Source: Gammaproteobacteria bacterium
GTDB taxonomy: Bacteria > Pseudomonadota > Gammaproteobacteria > Steroidobacterales > Steroidobacteraceae
NCBI GenBank assembly: GCA_013289615.1
Contig: JABCZO010000005.1
Span: 1-54,370, forward strand
Length of the DNA: 54,370 nucleotides
Direction of reading: 5' to 3'
In this document: one piece after another, positions 45,649-54,370 of the stretch
How positions within the stretch are numbered: position 1 is the stretch's first letter
How the letters are laid out: each line of letters begins with the position of its first letter
The notes under the pieces: model-generated
The model's input: only the letters and a program-made list of their open reading frames with translations
Databases searched by the model: none
What the model was told of the DNA's origin: nothing
Translations under genes and position numbers: made by a program

Positions 45649-48600
45649 CTAGCTCAACACGACCAGCAGGTCCTTGGTATCGATCGGGGCGGCGGCCTGC
45701 ACCAGCACTTCCGCCACCTCGCCGTCCACCTCGGCGCGCACCGCGGCTTCCATCTTCATGGCTTCGATGGTCACCACCACATCGCCACGCTTGATCTTTT
45801 GCCCGACGGCCACGCTGACCGTGGCCACGGTTCCCGGCATTGGCGCGCCAATGTGGCGCGCATTGTCCGGGTCGATCTTTCGCTGCGGTGCACGCCGCGG
45901 TGTCTGGCTGCGGTCGGTCACGCGCACTGAGCGCGGCTGGCCATTGAGTTCGAAAAACACCGTTCGCGTGCCATCGTCATGCGGTTCGCTGCGTGTCACG
46001 TAGTGCACGATCAGTGTCTTGCCGCGCTCCAGCTCGACGCTGATCTCCTGTCCCGGTTCCATGCCATAAAAGAACACCGGGGTCGGCAGGATTGCGACGT
46101 CGCTGAAGCGCCGGCGATCCGCGGCATAGGCGCTGAACACCTTCGGGTACATCAGATAGGAGGCGAATTGGCGGTCGGTCACGGCGCGCTCGGCCTTCGC
46201 GCTGGCCTCGGCCCGTAGCTGCTCGAGATCCGCGGGCGGCATTTCCAGGCCCGGCCGATGCTTGCGCGGTGCGGCGCCCTGCAGCACCTTGCGCTGCAGC
46301 TCGGGCGGGAAGCCGCCGTACGGCTGCCCCAGGTCGCCGCGAAGCAGCTGCACCACCGATTCGGGAAAGGCGACCGCTACAGTCGGGTCGAGCACCTGCG
46401 CCCGCGTCAAGCCATTGGTGACCATCAGCAAGGTCATGTCCCCGACCACTTTCGATGTCGGTGTCACCTTCACGATGTCGCCAAACAGGTCGTTGACCTC
46501 GGCATAGGTGCGGGCGACTTCCGGCCAGCGCGTGTCGTCGATACCCAGCGAGCGCGCCTGTTCGCGCAGATTGGTGTACTGCCCGCCCGGCATGCCGTGC
46601 ACATACACCTCGGAGGCGCCGGCCCGGTTATCGCTCTCGAATGCCACGTAGTCCTTGCGCACCTGCTCCCAATAGTGCGACAGCGTACGGATATGGTCGG
46701 TGTCGAGGCCCGGATCACGCGGGCTGTAGCGCAGCGCCTCGGCAATCGAACCCAGGTTTGGCTGCGATGTCAGCCCGCTCATCGAGTCCATCGCGCCGTC
46801 CACTGCATCGGCACCGGCCGCGATCGCCGCAAATACGCTGGCGGCCGCTATGCCGCTGGTGTCGTGGGTGTGAAAATGCACCGGCAGCCCGGTCTCCTCG
46901 CGCAGCGCCTTGACCAGATCGTAGGCGGCGCGCGGCTGGCACAGTCCGGCCATGTCCTTGATGCCCACCACGTGGGTGCCGGCGAGCTTGAGCTCGCGCG
47001 CCAGTTTCACGTAATAGTCGAGTGTGTATTTGCGCTCCTTCGGATTGCAGATGTTGCCGGTGTAGCAGATCGACGCCTCGCACAGGCGACCCGAGGCGAG
47101 TACCGCGTCGATCGCGACGCGCATGTTTTCGACCCAGTTCAGCGAGTCGAAGATGCGGAACACGTCGATGCCCGCCTCAGCCGATTGCCGCACGAAATAC
47201 TGCACGACATTATCGGGATAGTTGGTGTAGCCGACGGCATTGGCGGATCGCAGCAGCATCTGCAGCAGCAGATTCGGCATCGCCTCGCGCAGCCGCTCGA
47301 GCCGCTCCCAGGGATCTTCCTTCAGAAAGCGCATGGCGACGTCGAAGGTCGCACCCCCCCAGCACTCGACCGAGAACAGTTGCGGCAGCAGGGCCGCATA
47401 GGCAGGGGCGATCGCGACCATGTCGATGGTGCGCATGCGCGTCGCCAGCAGCGACTGATGCGCATCGCGCATGGTGGTGTCGGTCAGCAGCACCCGCTCT
47501 TCGGAGCGCATCCATTGCGCAAAACGCTCCGGCCCGAGCTGCTCCAGCCGCTGCCTGGTGCCAGCGGGCGGGGCTGTCCCGCGCGGCAAACTGGCCGGCA
47601 GGCGCGCTGGCCGCATCAGAGTCAGGCGCGCCGGTAGCGCGCGACCTTTGATCTGCGGGTTGCCGTTGACCACGGTGTCGGCCAGGAAGGTCAGGATGCG
47701 CGTGGCGCGGTCGCGCCGCTCGGGTGAGCTGAACAGCGCCGGTGTCTCGTCGATGAATCGGGTGGTGTAGTCGCCGCGCTCGAAGCGCGGGTGGGTGATG
47801 ATCTGATCGAGAAAGCGCAGATTGGTGGTCACGCCGCGAATGCGAAATTCCCACAGCGCCCGATGCATGCGCGCGATGGCTTCCTGCGGCGTCGGCGCCC
47901 AGGTGGTTGCCTTCACCAGCAGCGAGTCATACCAGCGGGTAATGATGGCGCCGGTATAGGCGGTACCCGCATCGAGCCGCACGCCGAAGCCGGCCGGCGT
48001 GCGGTAGGCGGTGATGCGGCCGTAGTCCGGAGTGAAGTTGTTCTCGGGATCCTCCGTGGTCACACGGCATTGCAGCGCATGTGAATAGATGCGGATCTCC
48101 TGCTGCGCGGGCACGCCGCTGGCGGCCTCCCCGATACGCTCGCCGTCGGCGATACGAATCTGCGCCTTGACCAGATCGATGCCGGTGGCGCATTCGGTCA
48201 CCGTGTGCTCGACCTGGATGCGCGGGTTGACCTCGATGAAGTAGAACACACCGCTATCCGCGTCCTGCAGGAACTCGACCGTGCCGGCGTTGCGGTAGCC
48301 GGCGGCACGGCCGATCGACAGCGCCGCCGCGCACAGTGCCGAGCGCTCGGTATCGGTGAGGAACACCGCCGGCGCACGCTCCACCACCTTCTGGTTGCGC
48401 CGCTGCACCGTGCAGTCGCGTTCGAACAGATGTACCAGGTTGCCGTGACTGTCGCCGAGGATCTGCACTTCGAGATGGCGGGCCCGGCTTACCAGCCGCT
48501 CGAGAAAGACCTCGTCGTTGCCGAATGCGGCTCGTGCCTCGCGGCGCGCGACCGGCAGCAACTCGGCCAATTGCGCGTCGTTCTCGATCAGGCGCATGCC

Positions 48601-49110
48601 ACGTCCGCCGCCGCCCCAGCTGGCCTTGAGCATCACCGGGTAGCCGACCTCGCGCGCCAGACGCCGGCACTGCTTCAGGTCCTGCGGCAGCGGCGGCGTC
48701 GCCGGCATCACCGCCACGCCGGCGGCCACGGCCAGATGACGCGCCGCCACCTTGTTGCCCAGCACCCGCATGGTTTCCGGGCTCGGCCCGATGAAGATGA
48801 TCCCGGCAGCGGCACACTGCGCGGCGAATTCCGGATTCTCGGACAGAAACCCGTAGCCCGGATGAATCGCATCGACAGCCGCTTCACGCGCGACCCGCAG
48901 GATGTCCGGGATATCGAGGTAGGCGTCGATCGCGCCGCGGCCTTCGCCCACCAGGTAGGCTTCGTCGGCCTTGGTTCGATGCAGGCTGAACAGGTCCTCC
49001 TGCGAGTAGATCGCCACCGTCGGGATATCGAGCTCGCTGGCGGCACGCATGACCCGTACCGCGATCTCGCCGCGATTGGCGACCAACAGCCGATGAATCC
49101 TCTGCAGCAC
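45649..49110 (-). CDS. pyc: Pyruvate carboxylase, single-chain
   Basis: 1153 residues (family about 1150) from GTG 49110, chosen because GGAGAG precedes it and the protein opens LQRIHRLLVANRGEIAVRV. The enzyme carboxylates pyruvate to oxaloacetate. Order of domains: biotin carboxylase (1-450; GGGGRGMRLIEN ATP loop, EVNPRIQVEH), carboxyltransferase (about 530-830; TDTTMRDAHQSLLATRMRT, VECWGGATFD, HFHTHDTSG), tetramerisation region, and C-terminal biotinyl domain with biotin on K1119 in EAMKM. All domains are intact. The same frame stays open for 269 more codons upstream, but that stretch runs inside gshA in another frame and has no family character. Confidence 0.96.
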   Translation of the reverse strand: MLQRIHRLLVANRGEIAVRVMRAASELDIPTVAIYSQEDLFSLHRTKADEAYLVGEGRGAIDAYLDIPDILRVAREAAVDAIHPGYGFLSENPEFAAQCAAAGIIFIGPSPETMRVLGNKVAARHLAVAAGVAVMPATPPLPQDLKQCRRLAREVGYPVMLKASWGGGGRGMRLIENDAQLAELLPVARREARAAFGNDEVFLERLVSRARHLEVQILGDSHGNLVHLFERDCTVQRRNQKVVERAPAVFLTDTERSALCAAALSIGRAAGYRNAGTVEFLQDADSGVFYFIEVNPRIQVEHTVTECATGIDLVKAQIRIADGERIGEAASGVPAQQEIRIYSHALQCRVTTEDPENNFTPDYGRITAYRTPAGFGVRLDAGTAYTGAIITRWYDSLLVKATTWAPTPQEAIARMHRALWEFRIRGVTTNLRFLDQIITHPRFERGDYTTRFIDETPALFSSPERRDRATRILTFLADTVVNGNPQIKGRALPARLTLMRPARLPASLPRGTAPPAGTRQRLEQLGPERFAQWMRSEERVLLTDTTMRDAHQSLLATRMRTIDMVAIAPAYAALLPQLFSVECWGGATFDVAMRFLKEDPWERLERLREAMPNLLLQMLLRSANAVGYTNYPDNVVQYFVRQSAEAGIDVFRIFDSLNWVENMRVAIDAVLASGRLCEASICYTGNICNPKERKYTLDYYVKLARELKLAGTHVVGIKDMAGLCQPRAAYDLVKALREETGLPVHFHTHDTSGIAAASVFAAIAAGADAVDGAMDSMSGLTSQPNLGSIAEALRYSPRDPGLDTDHIRTLSHYWEQVRKDYVAFESDNRAGASEVYVHGMPGGQYTNLREQARSLGIDDTRWPEVARTYAEVNDLFGDIVKVTPTSKVVGDMTLLMVTNGLTRAQVLDPTVAVAFPESVVQLLRGDLGQPYGGFPPELQRKVLQGAAPRKHRPGLEMPPADLEQLRAEASAKAERAVTDRQFASYLMYPKVFSAYAADRRRFSDVAILPTPVFFYGMEPGQEISVELERGKTLIVHYVTRSEPHDDGTRTVFFELNGQPRSVRVTDRSQTPRRAPQRKIDPDNARHIGAPMPGTVATVSVAVGQKIKRGDVVVTIEAMKMEAAVRAEVDGEVAEVLVQAAAPIDTKDLLVVLS

Positions 49111-49195
49111 GCGAATCTCTCCAATCGGGCAGCGCGGGCCTGCAATTTCAATGTCGCAGGCGGGCGGCGGCGGCCGCCGCTGCACTGGCCCCGGA

Positions 49196-50782
49196 TCAGT
49201 TTGCCAGGTAGGCGGCCAGGTAGTCCTCGAAGCTGCCCCGCTGCGAGCTCTCGATGTCGCGCTGCGCCTCCAGCGACTGCTGGGCTTCGGCCTCGAACTG
49301 CCGCCAGCGCGCCTCATTGCGGGCAAATGCGCCGAGCATGTGCTCCTTATGGGCGCGCGACAGGCGCAGCACCAGCGCCGTGAAGCTCTCGCGGGATTCG
49401 CGCAGGTCGCGCAGCAGGCGCGCCGATGGCGTCTGATCGACATCCTCGAGCTTCGCCTGCTGCTCCCTGAGGGTGACGCTGTAGGGGCGTTGCGCGTGGG
49501 CAGAGTCGAGCAGTTCGCAGATGCCCTGCATCGATTCGAGCAGCTCTGCCGCCCAGCCGCGCATCGGCACCTGGCGCCGGTCGCGCTCGAGCTTGAGATC
49601 GCCCCGGCGCCCGTAGCGCGCCACGCGCAGATGATTTCGGTCGATGGCTTGCTCCTCGCTGCTGTCGATCGGGGGGCTGGCCTTGAACAGCAGCAGCAGA
49701 CAGAACGCCTCGAGGAAATACAGCTTGCGCAGATTGACGCCGACCGGATCGTAGGCGCTGTTATCGAGCGTGCGCACCTCGACGTACTCGACCCCGGCAC
49801 GCGCCAGCGCATGGATGGTGCGCTCGCCGGCGCGCAGGGTGCGCTTCGGGCGCACGTAGCTGTAGTACTCGTTTTCGATCTGCAGCACGTTGCCCGACAG
49901 CTGCCGGTACTCGCCATCGACCTTTACGCCCAGCGCCTCGAACGGCGGATGCGGTTGACTCACCGCGCGGCGCAGGTCGCGCAGGTATTGCTCCAGCGTG
50001 TTGAACGACACCGCCCCGGCCGCCTGGCTGCGATTGCGATAGCCGATATCGCTCATGCGCATCGACGTCGCATCCGGCCCGATCAGGCTGTCCGGGCCCA
50101 GCGGCTCGAGTTCCGGATCGGCGCGGCCCTGCAGGAACGAGGGGCATAGCGCCGGCGAGGCGCCGAACAGGTACGACACGATCCAGCCGTAACGGCGGTA
50201 GTTGCGCAGCAGGTCGAAGTAGCGCGCCGACATGAAATCCTGGCCGCCGTCGCGCGCCTCGCAGATCTCGGCGTACAGCCGCCAGAAAGGCTCGGGCACC
50301 GAATAGTTGAAATGTACCCCGGAGATGGCCTGCATCATGCCGCCGTAGCGCACCAGCAGGCCGTGCCGGTAGATGTACTTGATGCGACCCTGGTAGGAAT
50401 TGCCGAAACGCGCGATCGGCACCTCCTTCTCCCCGCCGACAATGCAGGGCATCGAGGTCGCCCACAGCAGCTCATCCTCCAGATGTGCGTACACGAACTG
50501 ATGCAGGTCGCCGAGATACTGCAGCAGTTCCTCATTGTCGTTGAAGGTTGGCGTGACCAGCTCGATCAGCGCTTCGGAATAGTCGGTGGTGATGTGCGGA
50601 TTGGTCAGCGACGAGCCGAGCGAGCGCGGATGCGGCGTCTGCGCGATGTGGCCGTCCGGCCGAACGCGCAGCGATTCGCGCTCCAGCCCCCGGCGCCCGC
50701 GCTCGATCAGGCGCTGCTCGCGGCTGTTCACCAGCGCAGCCAGCCGGCGTTCGTACACGCGATCGACCACGATAGCCGCCAT
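49196..50782 (-). CDS. gshA: Glutamate-cysteine ligase
   Basis: 528 residues from MAAIVVDRVYERRL (GGAG upstream); the frame extends 58 codons further without support. It catalyses the first and rate-limiting step of glutathione synthesis. Proteobacterial class 1 landmarks are GLERESLRVRPDGHIAQTPHP, TTDYSEALIELVTPT, LWATSMPCIV, HFNYSVPEPFW and VEVRTLDNSAYDPVGV. The length matches Escherichia GshA (518). It precedes pyc on the same strand with an 85-bp gap and is divergent from the thiolase gene. Confidence 0.96.
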   Translation of the reverse strand: MAAIVVDRVYERRLAALVNSREQRLIERGRRGLERESLRVRPDGHIAQTPHPRSLGSSLTNPHITTDYSEALIELVTPTFNDNEELLQYLGDLHQFVYAHLEDELLWATSMPCIVGGEKEVPIARFGNSYQGRIKYIYRHGLLVRYGGMMQAISGVHFNYSVPEPFWRLYAEICEARDGGQDFMSARYFDLLRNYRRYGWIVSYLFGASPALCPSFLQGRADPELEPLGPDSLIGPDATSMRMSDIGYRNRSQAAGAVSFNTLEQYLRDLRRAVSQPHPPFEALGVKVDGEYRQLSGNVLQIENEYYSYVRPKRTLRAGERTIHALARAGVEYVEVRTLDNSAYDPVGVNLRKLYFLEAFCLLLLFKASPPIDSSEEQAIDRNHLRVARYGRRGDLKLERDRRQVPMRGWAAELLESMQGICELLDSAHAQRPYSVTLREQQAKLEDVDQTPSARLLRDLRESRESFTALVLRLSRAHKEHMLGAFARNEARWRQFEAEAQQSLEAQRDIESSQRGSFEDYLAAYLAN

Positions 50783-51048
50783 TACCACTCCGTTTCGCCC
50801 GCCACTGCTGCCCGCTGCCCCGGCCAGCCGCGCTCCGCGGCCCTCATCCCACGCCAGCGCCGCCCCTTCATCTTGCCTGTCCGGCGTCCGGCGCCGCAAT
50901 GCACGCCCATCTGCCCGTCCGCCATGAGTGTGGCCGCCATGAGTGACCGCGCCCATACCGGCGTGGCATCCTAGGAGGCAAGCCCCAGCGCTGCAGATGG
51001 CCGCGGCCGCGTCGCGGACACGCGCAAAGATACACGGAGAGGCATCCC
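50783..51048. other. 266-bp divergent intergenic region between gshA and the thiolase gene
   Basis: The region is very G+C-rich. It holds a 12-bp direct repeat CCGCCATGAGTG at 50919-50930 and 50934-50945 (15-bp period), and GGAGAG before the thiolase ATG. I see no convincing -35/-10 pair and no OxyR- or FadR-like site. Confidence 0.5.
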
Positions 51049-52341
51049 ATGCAGATCGGAACTACTACCAGACGCGTAGCCATCATCGGCGGGGTGCGCA
51101 CCCCGTTTGCCCGCTCTCACACCGCTTACGCCGGCACCGACAATCAGGAGCTGCTGACCGCGTCCCTGCGCGCGCTGGTCGAGCGCTTCGATCTGCAGGG
51201 CCAGCGCCTCGGCGATGTGATCGCCGGTGCGGTGATCAAGCATTCCAAGGACTACAACCTGACGCGCGAATCGCTGCTGTCCACCGGACTGGATCCGCAG
51301 ACCCCGGGGCTCGACCTGCAGCGCGCCTGCGGCACCAGCCTGGAGGCGGCCATCCTGGTCGCCAACAAGATCGCGCTCGGCCAGATCGACGCCGGTATTG
51401 CCGCCGGAGTCGACAACCTCAGCGACCCGCCGGTGGTGTATCCCAGATCGTATCAGCAGCGCTTGCTGCGCAGCGCGCGCGGCCGCAGCTTTGGCGAACG
51501 CGTGAAACCGTGGCTGGGGCTGCGCCCGCGCGACCTGAAGCCGGTACTGCCCGCCGTGGTCGAACCGCGCACCGGCCTGTCGATGGGCCAGAGCTGCGAG
51601 CTCATGGTCAAGACCTGGAACATCAGCCGCGCCGAGCAGGACCAGCTGGCGTACGAGAGTCATGTCAAGGCGGCTGCGGCCTGGCATCAAGGTTTCTATG
51701 ACGACCTGGTGGTGCCGTTTCGGGAATTGAAGACCGACAACAACGTTCGCGCCGACACCTCGGTCGACAAACTCGCCAAACTCAAGCCGGTGTTCGATTT
51801 CAGCGGCAGCGGCAGTCTCACCGCCGGCAACAGCACGCCGCTGACCGATGGTTCGGCCGCGATGCTGCTGGCCTCGGAACAATGGGCCGAACAACACAAG
51901 CTGCCGGTGCTGGCCTACCTGACTGCCGGCAAGACCTGGGCGGTGGATTTCGCCAGCGGCAAGGAGGGCCTGTTGATGGCGCCGGCCTATGCGGTGGCGG
52001 CGATCTTGAAGGATACCGGACTGACGTTGCAGGATTTCGACTACTACGAGATTCACGAGGCCTTCGCCGCCGTGCCGCTGTGCCTGTTCAAGGCCTGGCA
52101 GTCGCCCGATTATTGCCGCGAGCGCCTCGGGCTGGCCGCAGCGCTGGGCGCGATCGACAGCTCGAAGCTCAATGTCAAGGGCGGCAGCGTCGCGATCGGC
52201 CATCCGTTCGCCGCCACCGGCGCCCGGATCCTCGCGGTGCTCACCAAACTGTTGGCGAACGATCCGCAGTCCAAACGTGGCATCGCTTCGGCCTGTACCG
52301 CCGGGGGCATGGGCGTCACCGCCATCCTGGAGCGCGCGTGA
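51049..52341 (+). CDS. Acetyl-CoA acyltransferase/acetyltransferase (FadI-like thiolase)
   Basis: 430 residues (Escherichia FadI 436). Thiolases cleave 3-ketoacyl-CoA or condense acetyl-CoA. The nucleophile is C94 in LQRACGTSLEA; the other active-site motifs are HEAFAA (usually NEAFA), GHPFAATGAR and CTAGGMG (usually CAGGGMG). The opening RRVAIIGGVRTPFARS is standard. The insert with RSARGRSFGERVKPWLGLRP is typical of long FadI-type thiolases. No fadJ/fadB partner is adjacent. The next gene overlaps its stop codon, so a role linked to that hydrolase is possible. Confidence 0.93.
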   Translation: MQIGTTTRRVAIIGGVRTPFARSHTAYAGTDNQELLTASLRALVERFDLQGQRLGDVIAGAVIKHSKDYNLTRESLLSTGLDPQTPGLDLQRACGTSLEAAILVANKIALGQIDAGIAAGVDNLSDPPVVYPRSYQQRLLRSARGRSFGERVKPWLGLRPRDLKPVLPAVVEPRTGLSMGQSCELMVKTWNISRAEQDQLAYESHVKAAAAWHQGFYDDLVVPFRELKTDNNVRADTSVDKLAKLKPVFDFSGSGSLTAGNSTPLTDGSAAMLLASEQWAEQHKLPVLAYLTAGKTWAVDFASGKEGLLMAPAYAVAAILKDTGLTLQDFDYYEIHEAFAAVPLCLFKAWQSPDYCRERLGLAAALGAIDSSKLNVKGGSVAIGHPFAATGARILAVLTKLLANDPQSKRGIASACTAGGMGVTAILERA

Positions 52342-53006
52342 GCCAGTCGGAAACACTGATGGCCCGCGACGGCCATGAGTTCAAGGTCTACATCGCCAAG
52401 CCCGCGGGCAAGGCGCGCGGCGCCGTGGTTATCGTGCAGGAAATCTTCGGATTGTCGCCCTGGATCGTGCGCAGCGCCGATAGCTATGCGGCCGACGGCT
52501 ACCTGTGCGTGGCGCCGGCATTGTTCGATCGCGTGCGCCGCCATCTGGTGCTCGGGTATTCAGCCCCGGAAGTGGAACAGGCGATCGGCTATCGCAAGCA
52601 GATCGATCCCGCCAAGGCGGTACTCGACATCGGCGCGGCGGCGGCGATGGCGCGCCACGTCGGCAAGGTGGCGGTCATCGGCTTCTGCTGGGGCGGCACA
52701 CTGGCCTGGGCCTGCGCCTGCGAACTGCCGCTGGGCGCCGCGGTGTGCTATTACGGTGCGCGCATCCCCGAGCTGCTGCCCAAGGTACCGAGATGTCCGG
52801 CCATGCTGCATTTCGGTGAGCAGGACAAGAGTATCGCCCTTAGCGACGTCGATCGCCTGCGCGGCGCCTTCCCGCAGGGCGTCTACCATCTCTATGCCGC
52901 CGGACACGCGTTCGCCAACGATGATCGCCCCGATCACTACAATGCCGAGGCCACCACGCTGGCGCGCTCGCGTACCGACGCCTTCCTGGCGCAGCACATC
53001 GGCTGA
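52338..53006 (+). CDS. Dienelactone hydrolase family protein
   Basis: 222 residues from GTG 52338, which overlaps the thiolase stop in a GTGA arrangement; an ATG at 52360 is the alternative, but SQSETLMARDGHEFKVYIA aligns better with the family start. The hydrolase elbow is GFCWGG with nucleophile C117, the cysteine typical of dienelactone hydrolases. The acid lies in GEQDKSI and the His in AAGHAFAND. All three triad residues are present. The substrate is unknown; a classical chlorocatechol role is not suggested by neighbours. Confidence 0.93.
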   Translation: MSQSETLMARDGHEFKVYIAKPAGKARGAVVIVQEIFGLSPWIVRSADSYAADGYLCVAPALFDRVRRHLVLGYSAPEVEQAIGYRKQIDPAKAVLDIGAAAAMARHVGKVAVIGFCWGGTLAWACACELPLGAAVCYYGARIPELLPKVPRCPAMLHFGEQDKSIALSDVDRLRGAFPQGVYHLYAAGHAFANDDRPDHYNAEATTLARSRTDAFLAQHIG

Positions 53007-53038
53007 CCGCTTAGCACCGGTTCAATGCCCCCGCCCAT

Positions 53039-54064
53039 GTGAACGATTCGACGCCCATCGGCCCGGCCGTATTGCTGGTCAATACCGGCACCCCGGTGCA
53101 ACCTCGCACCGGCGCGGTGCGCAGTTTCCTGCGCCGTTTCCTGTCCGATCCGCGCGTCATTGAGCTGCCGCGCGTGCTGTGGCTGCCGCTACTGTATGGC
53201 CTGGTGCTGCCGCTGCGTGCGCCGCGCAGCGCGCACAAGTATCGCCAGATCTGGCAGCCCGAGGGTTCGCCGCTGCTGCTCAACACGTCGAAACTGCGTG
53301 CCGCGCTGGAGCGCGAGCTGGGAGCCTTACGGGGCAATATGCGGGTCGAGCAGGCCTTCCTGTACTCTGCGCCGTCGGTCGCTCAGAGCCTCGAGGCACT
53401 GCGCAACGCCGGCGTGCGCCGTCTGATCGTGCTGCCTTTGTTTCCGCAGAGCAGCGGCACCACTACCGGCGCCGTCTACGACCAGGTTGCGCGCTCGCTG
53501 CGCGCATGGCGCGCGCTACCCGAGCTGCGCTACATCGCCGGCTATCACGCCGAAGCCGATTACATCGGCGCGCTCGCTGCCAGTATCGGCGACCACCGGC
53601 GTCTGCACGGCCGCGGCGCCCATCTGCTGATGTCGTTTCACGGCATTCCCCAGTCGTACGTCGCCCGCGGCGACCGCTATGGCGATCAGTGCCGGCAGAC
53701 CGCGGTGCAGCTCGCGGCCGCACTCGACCTGGCGCCGCGCGACTGGAGCCTGAGTTTCCAATCGCGCTTCGGCGCCAACCGCTGGCTCACACCCGCCACC
53801 GATCGCAGCCTGCGTGAGCTGCCACGCCGCGGCATCCGCGCCGTGACCGTGCTGTGTCCGGGTTTCGCGGCTGACTGTCTGGAGACTCTGGAGGAAATCG
53901 CGCTCAGGGGCCGCGATATCTTCCTGCAATCCGGCGGCGAGCACTTCGACTACGTGCCGGCGCTCAACGGCCGCAGCGATCATGCCGCTGCGCTCGCGCG
54001 GCTGATTGTGCGCAGCAGCGCCGACTGGTCCGCGAGCGTGGGCGCGCCGTCGCTGCTGCGCTGA
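53039..54064 (+). CDS. hemH: Ferrochelatase
   Basis: 341 residues from GTG 53039. The enzyme inserts ferrous iron into protoporphyrin IX, the last step of heme b synthesis. Landmarks: AVLLVNTGTP near the N-terminus (usually NLGTP), RYGxP-like VLPLFPQSSGTTTGAVYDQ, the metal-binding H201 in MSFHGIPQ, SFQSRFG and the catalytic Glu in CLETLEEIA. The length fits bacterial HemH (320-370). It is 32 bp after the hydrolase gene and overlaps the next gene by one base (TGATG). Confidence 0.95.
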   Translation: MNDSTPIGPAVLLVNTGTPVQPRTGAVRSFLRRFLSDPRVIELPRVLWLPLLYGLVLPLRAPRSAHKYRQIWQPEGSPLLLNTSKLRAALERELGALRGNMRVEQAFLYSAPSVAQSLEALRNAGVRRLIVLPLFPQSSGTTTGAVYDQVARSLRAWRALPELRYIAGYHAEADYIGALAASIGDHRRLHGRGAHLLMSFHGIPQSYVARGDRYGDQCRQTAVQLAAALDLAPRDWSLSFQSRFGANRWLTPATDRSLRELPRRGIRAVTVLCPGFAADCLETLEEIALRGRDIFLQSGGEHFDYVPALNGRSDHAAALARLIVRSSADWSASVGAPSLLR

Positions 54065-54370
54065 TGTTCGGTCGCTTCCTGGAGCTCGGCATCGCGACCC
54101 CCGATATCGCCGCATCGGTGCAGTTCTATGAACGCCTTGGATTCCCGCAACTGATCACCGGCGATGCCTGGTCGCATCGCTACGGCGTGCTCAGTGACGG
54201 CCGTATCCATCTCGGCCTGCATGAACGCCCGATGCCGTCGCCGGCGCTTACCTTCGTGCTGCCGCAACTGGCGAGCTCGCAGCAACGGCTGCGCGCCGCC
54301 GGATTCGAGCCGGAACTGGCCGCGTTCAGCGACGATAGCCTGCACCAGTTGCGGCTGCGCGACGCCGCCG
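54064..54370 (+). CDS. VOC/glyoxalase-family protein, 3' end missing
   Basis: ATG 54064 overlaps the hemH stop by one base. The 102 visible codons read MFGRFLELGIATPDIAASVQFYERLGF and continue with HRYGVLSDGRIHLGLHE and an LRAAGFEPEL segment. This is the beta-alpha-beta-beta-beta module of the vicinal-oxygen-chelate superfamily (glyoxalase I, bleomycin resistance and dioxygenases). A metal-ligand His may be in IHLGLHE. The window ends inside the gene, so the function cannot be narrowed. Confidence 0.85.
   Translation, partial: MFGRFLELGIATPDIAASVQFYERLGFPQLITGDAWSHRYGVLSDGRIHLGLHERPMPSPALTFVLPQLASSQQRLRAAGFEPELAAFSDDSLHQLRLRDAA

Noticed and set aside
49111..49917. A 269-codon N-terminal extension of pyruvate carboxylase
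   Set aside because: It overlaps gshA in another frame, lacks family similarity, and a GGAGAG site with GTG at 49110 gives the normal start.

Overview
The window is high-G+C, densely coded bacterial DNA. It most likely comes from a gammaproteobacterium, perhaps near the Xanthomonadales/Nevskiales-type lineages. Supporting signs are an RND pump under a TetR regulator, HrpB, a YgiQ radical SAM protein, proteobacterial GshA, biosynthetic IlvA, a PA0069-family radical SAM protein and an Escherichia-type LexA box (CTGT-N8-ACAG). The placement is inferred from gene content only. I see no tRNA, rRNA, CRISPR array, insertion sequence or prophage.

Layout. 1-3314: 3' part of a hybrid histidine kinase carrying a very recent PAS-domain duplication. 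3333-10072: a three-gene RND efflux operon divergent from its TetR regulator, with two tandem operators over the pump promoter. 10107-19631: a compact minus-strand array (ygiQ, DUF423, mprF, hrpB, thioredoxin-like lipoprotein). 19716-25734: a double-length UvrA joined by a repeat-built linker, followed at once by a Cys-rich small protein. 25731-33057: a DUF2264 protein, a SPOR-like low-complexity protein behind a class I cyclic-di-GMP riboswitch, a GGDEF-EAL enzyme and an NAD(P)-binding protein. 33101-35206: a radical SAM protein interrupted by a LAGLIDADG intein exactly at the iron-sulfur motif, with a near-perfect SOS box six bases before its start codon. 35278-45443: ilvA, an FHA coiled-coil protein, a small hydrolase, a channel-like membrane protein, an Omp85-like barrel, divergent ilvB and ilvH, a quinone oxidoreductase and a PII protein with a sigma-54-type promoter. 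45649-54370: pyruvate carboxylase, gshA, a thiolase plus dienelactone-hydrolase pair, hemH and the start of a VOC protein.

Connections. Three themes stand out. (1) DNA damage: the double UvrA and the LexA-box-controlled radical SAM gene. Its intein must splice before the third cluster cysteine is in place, so expression may be gated both by transcription and by protein splicing. (2) Cyclic-di-GMP: the riboswitch-controlled SPOR-like gene lies directly downstream of a GGDEF-EAL enzyme, which suggests a local signalling loop. (3) Nitrogen and branched-chain amino acids: ilvA, ilvB, ilvH and PII lie within 10 kb; ilvB and ilvH are divergent around a perfect 10-bp inverted repeat instead of forming the usual operon.

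The intein with its SOS box, the riboswitch and the linker repeats of the double UvrA are the most distinctive observations. All functional statements rest on motif recognition by eye. No database search, folding or alignment program was run.
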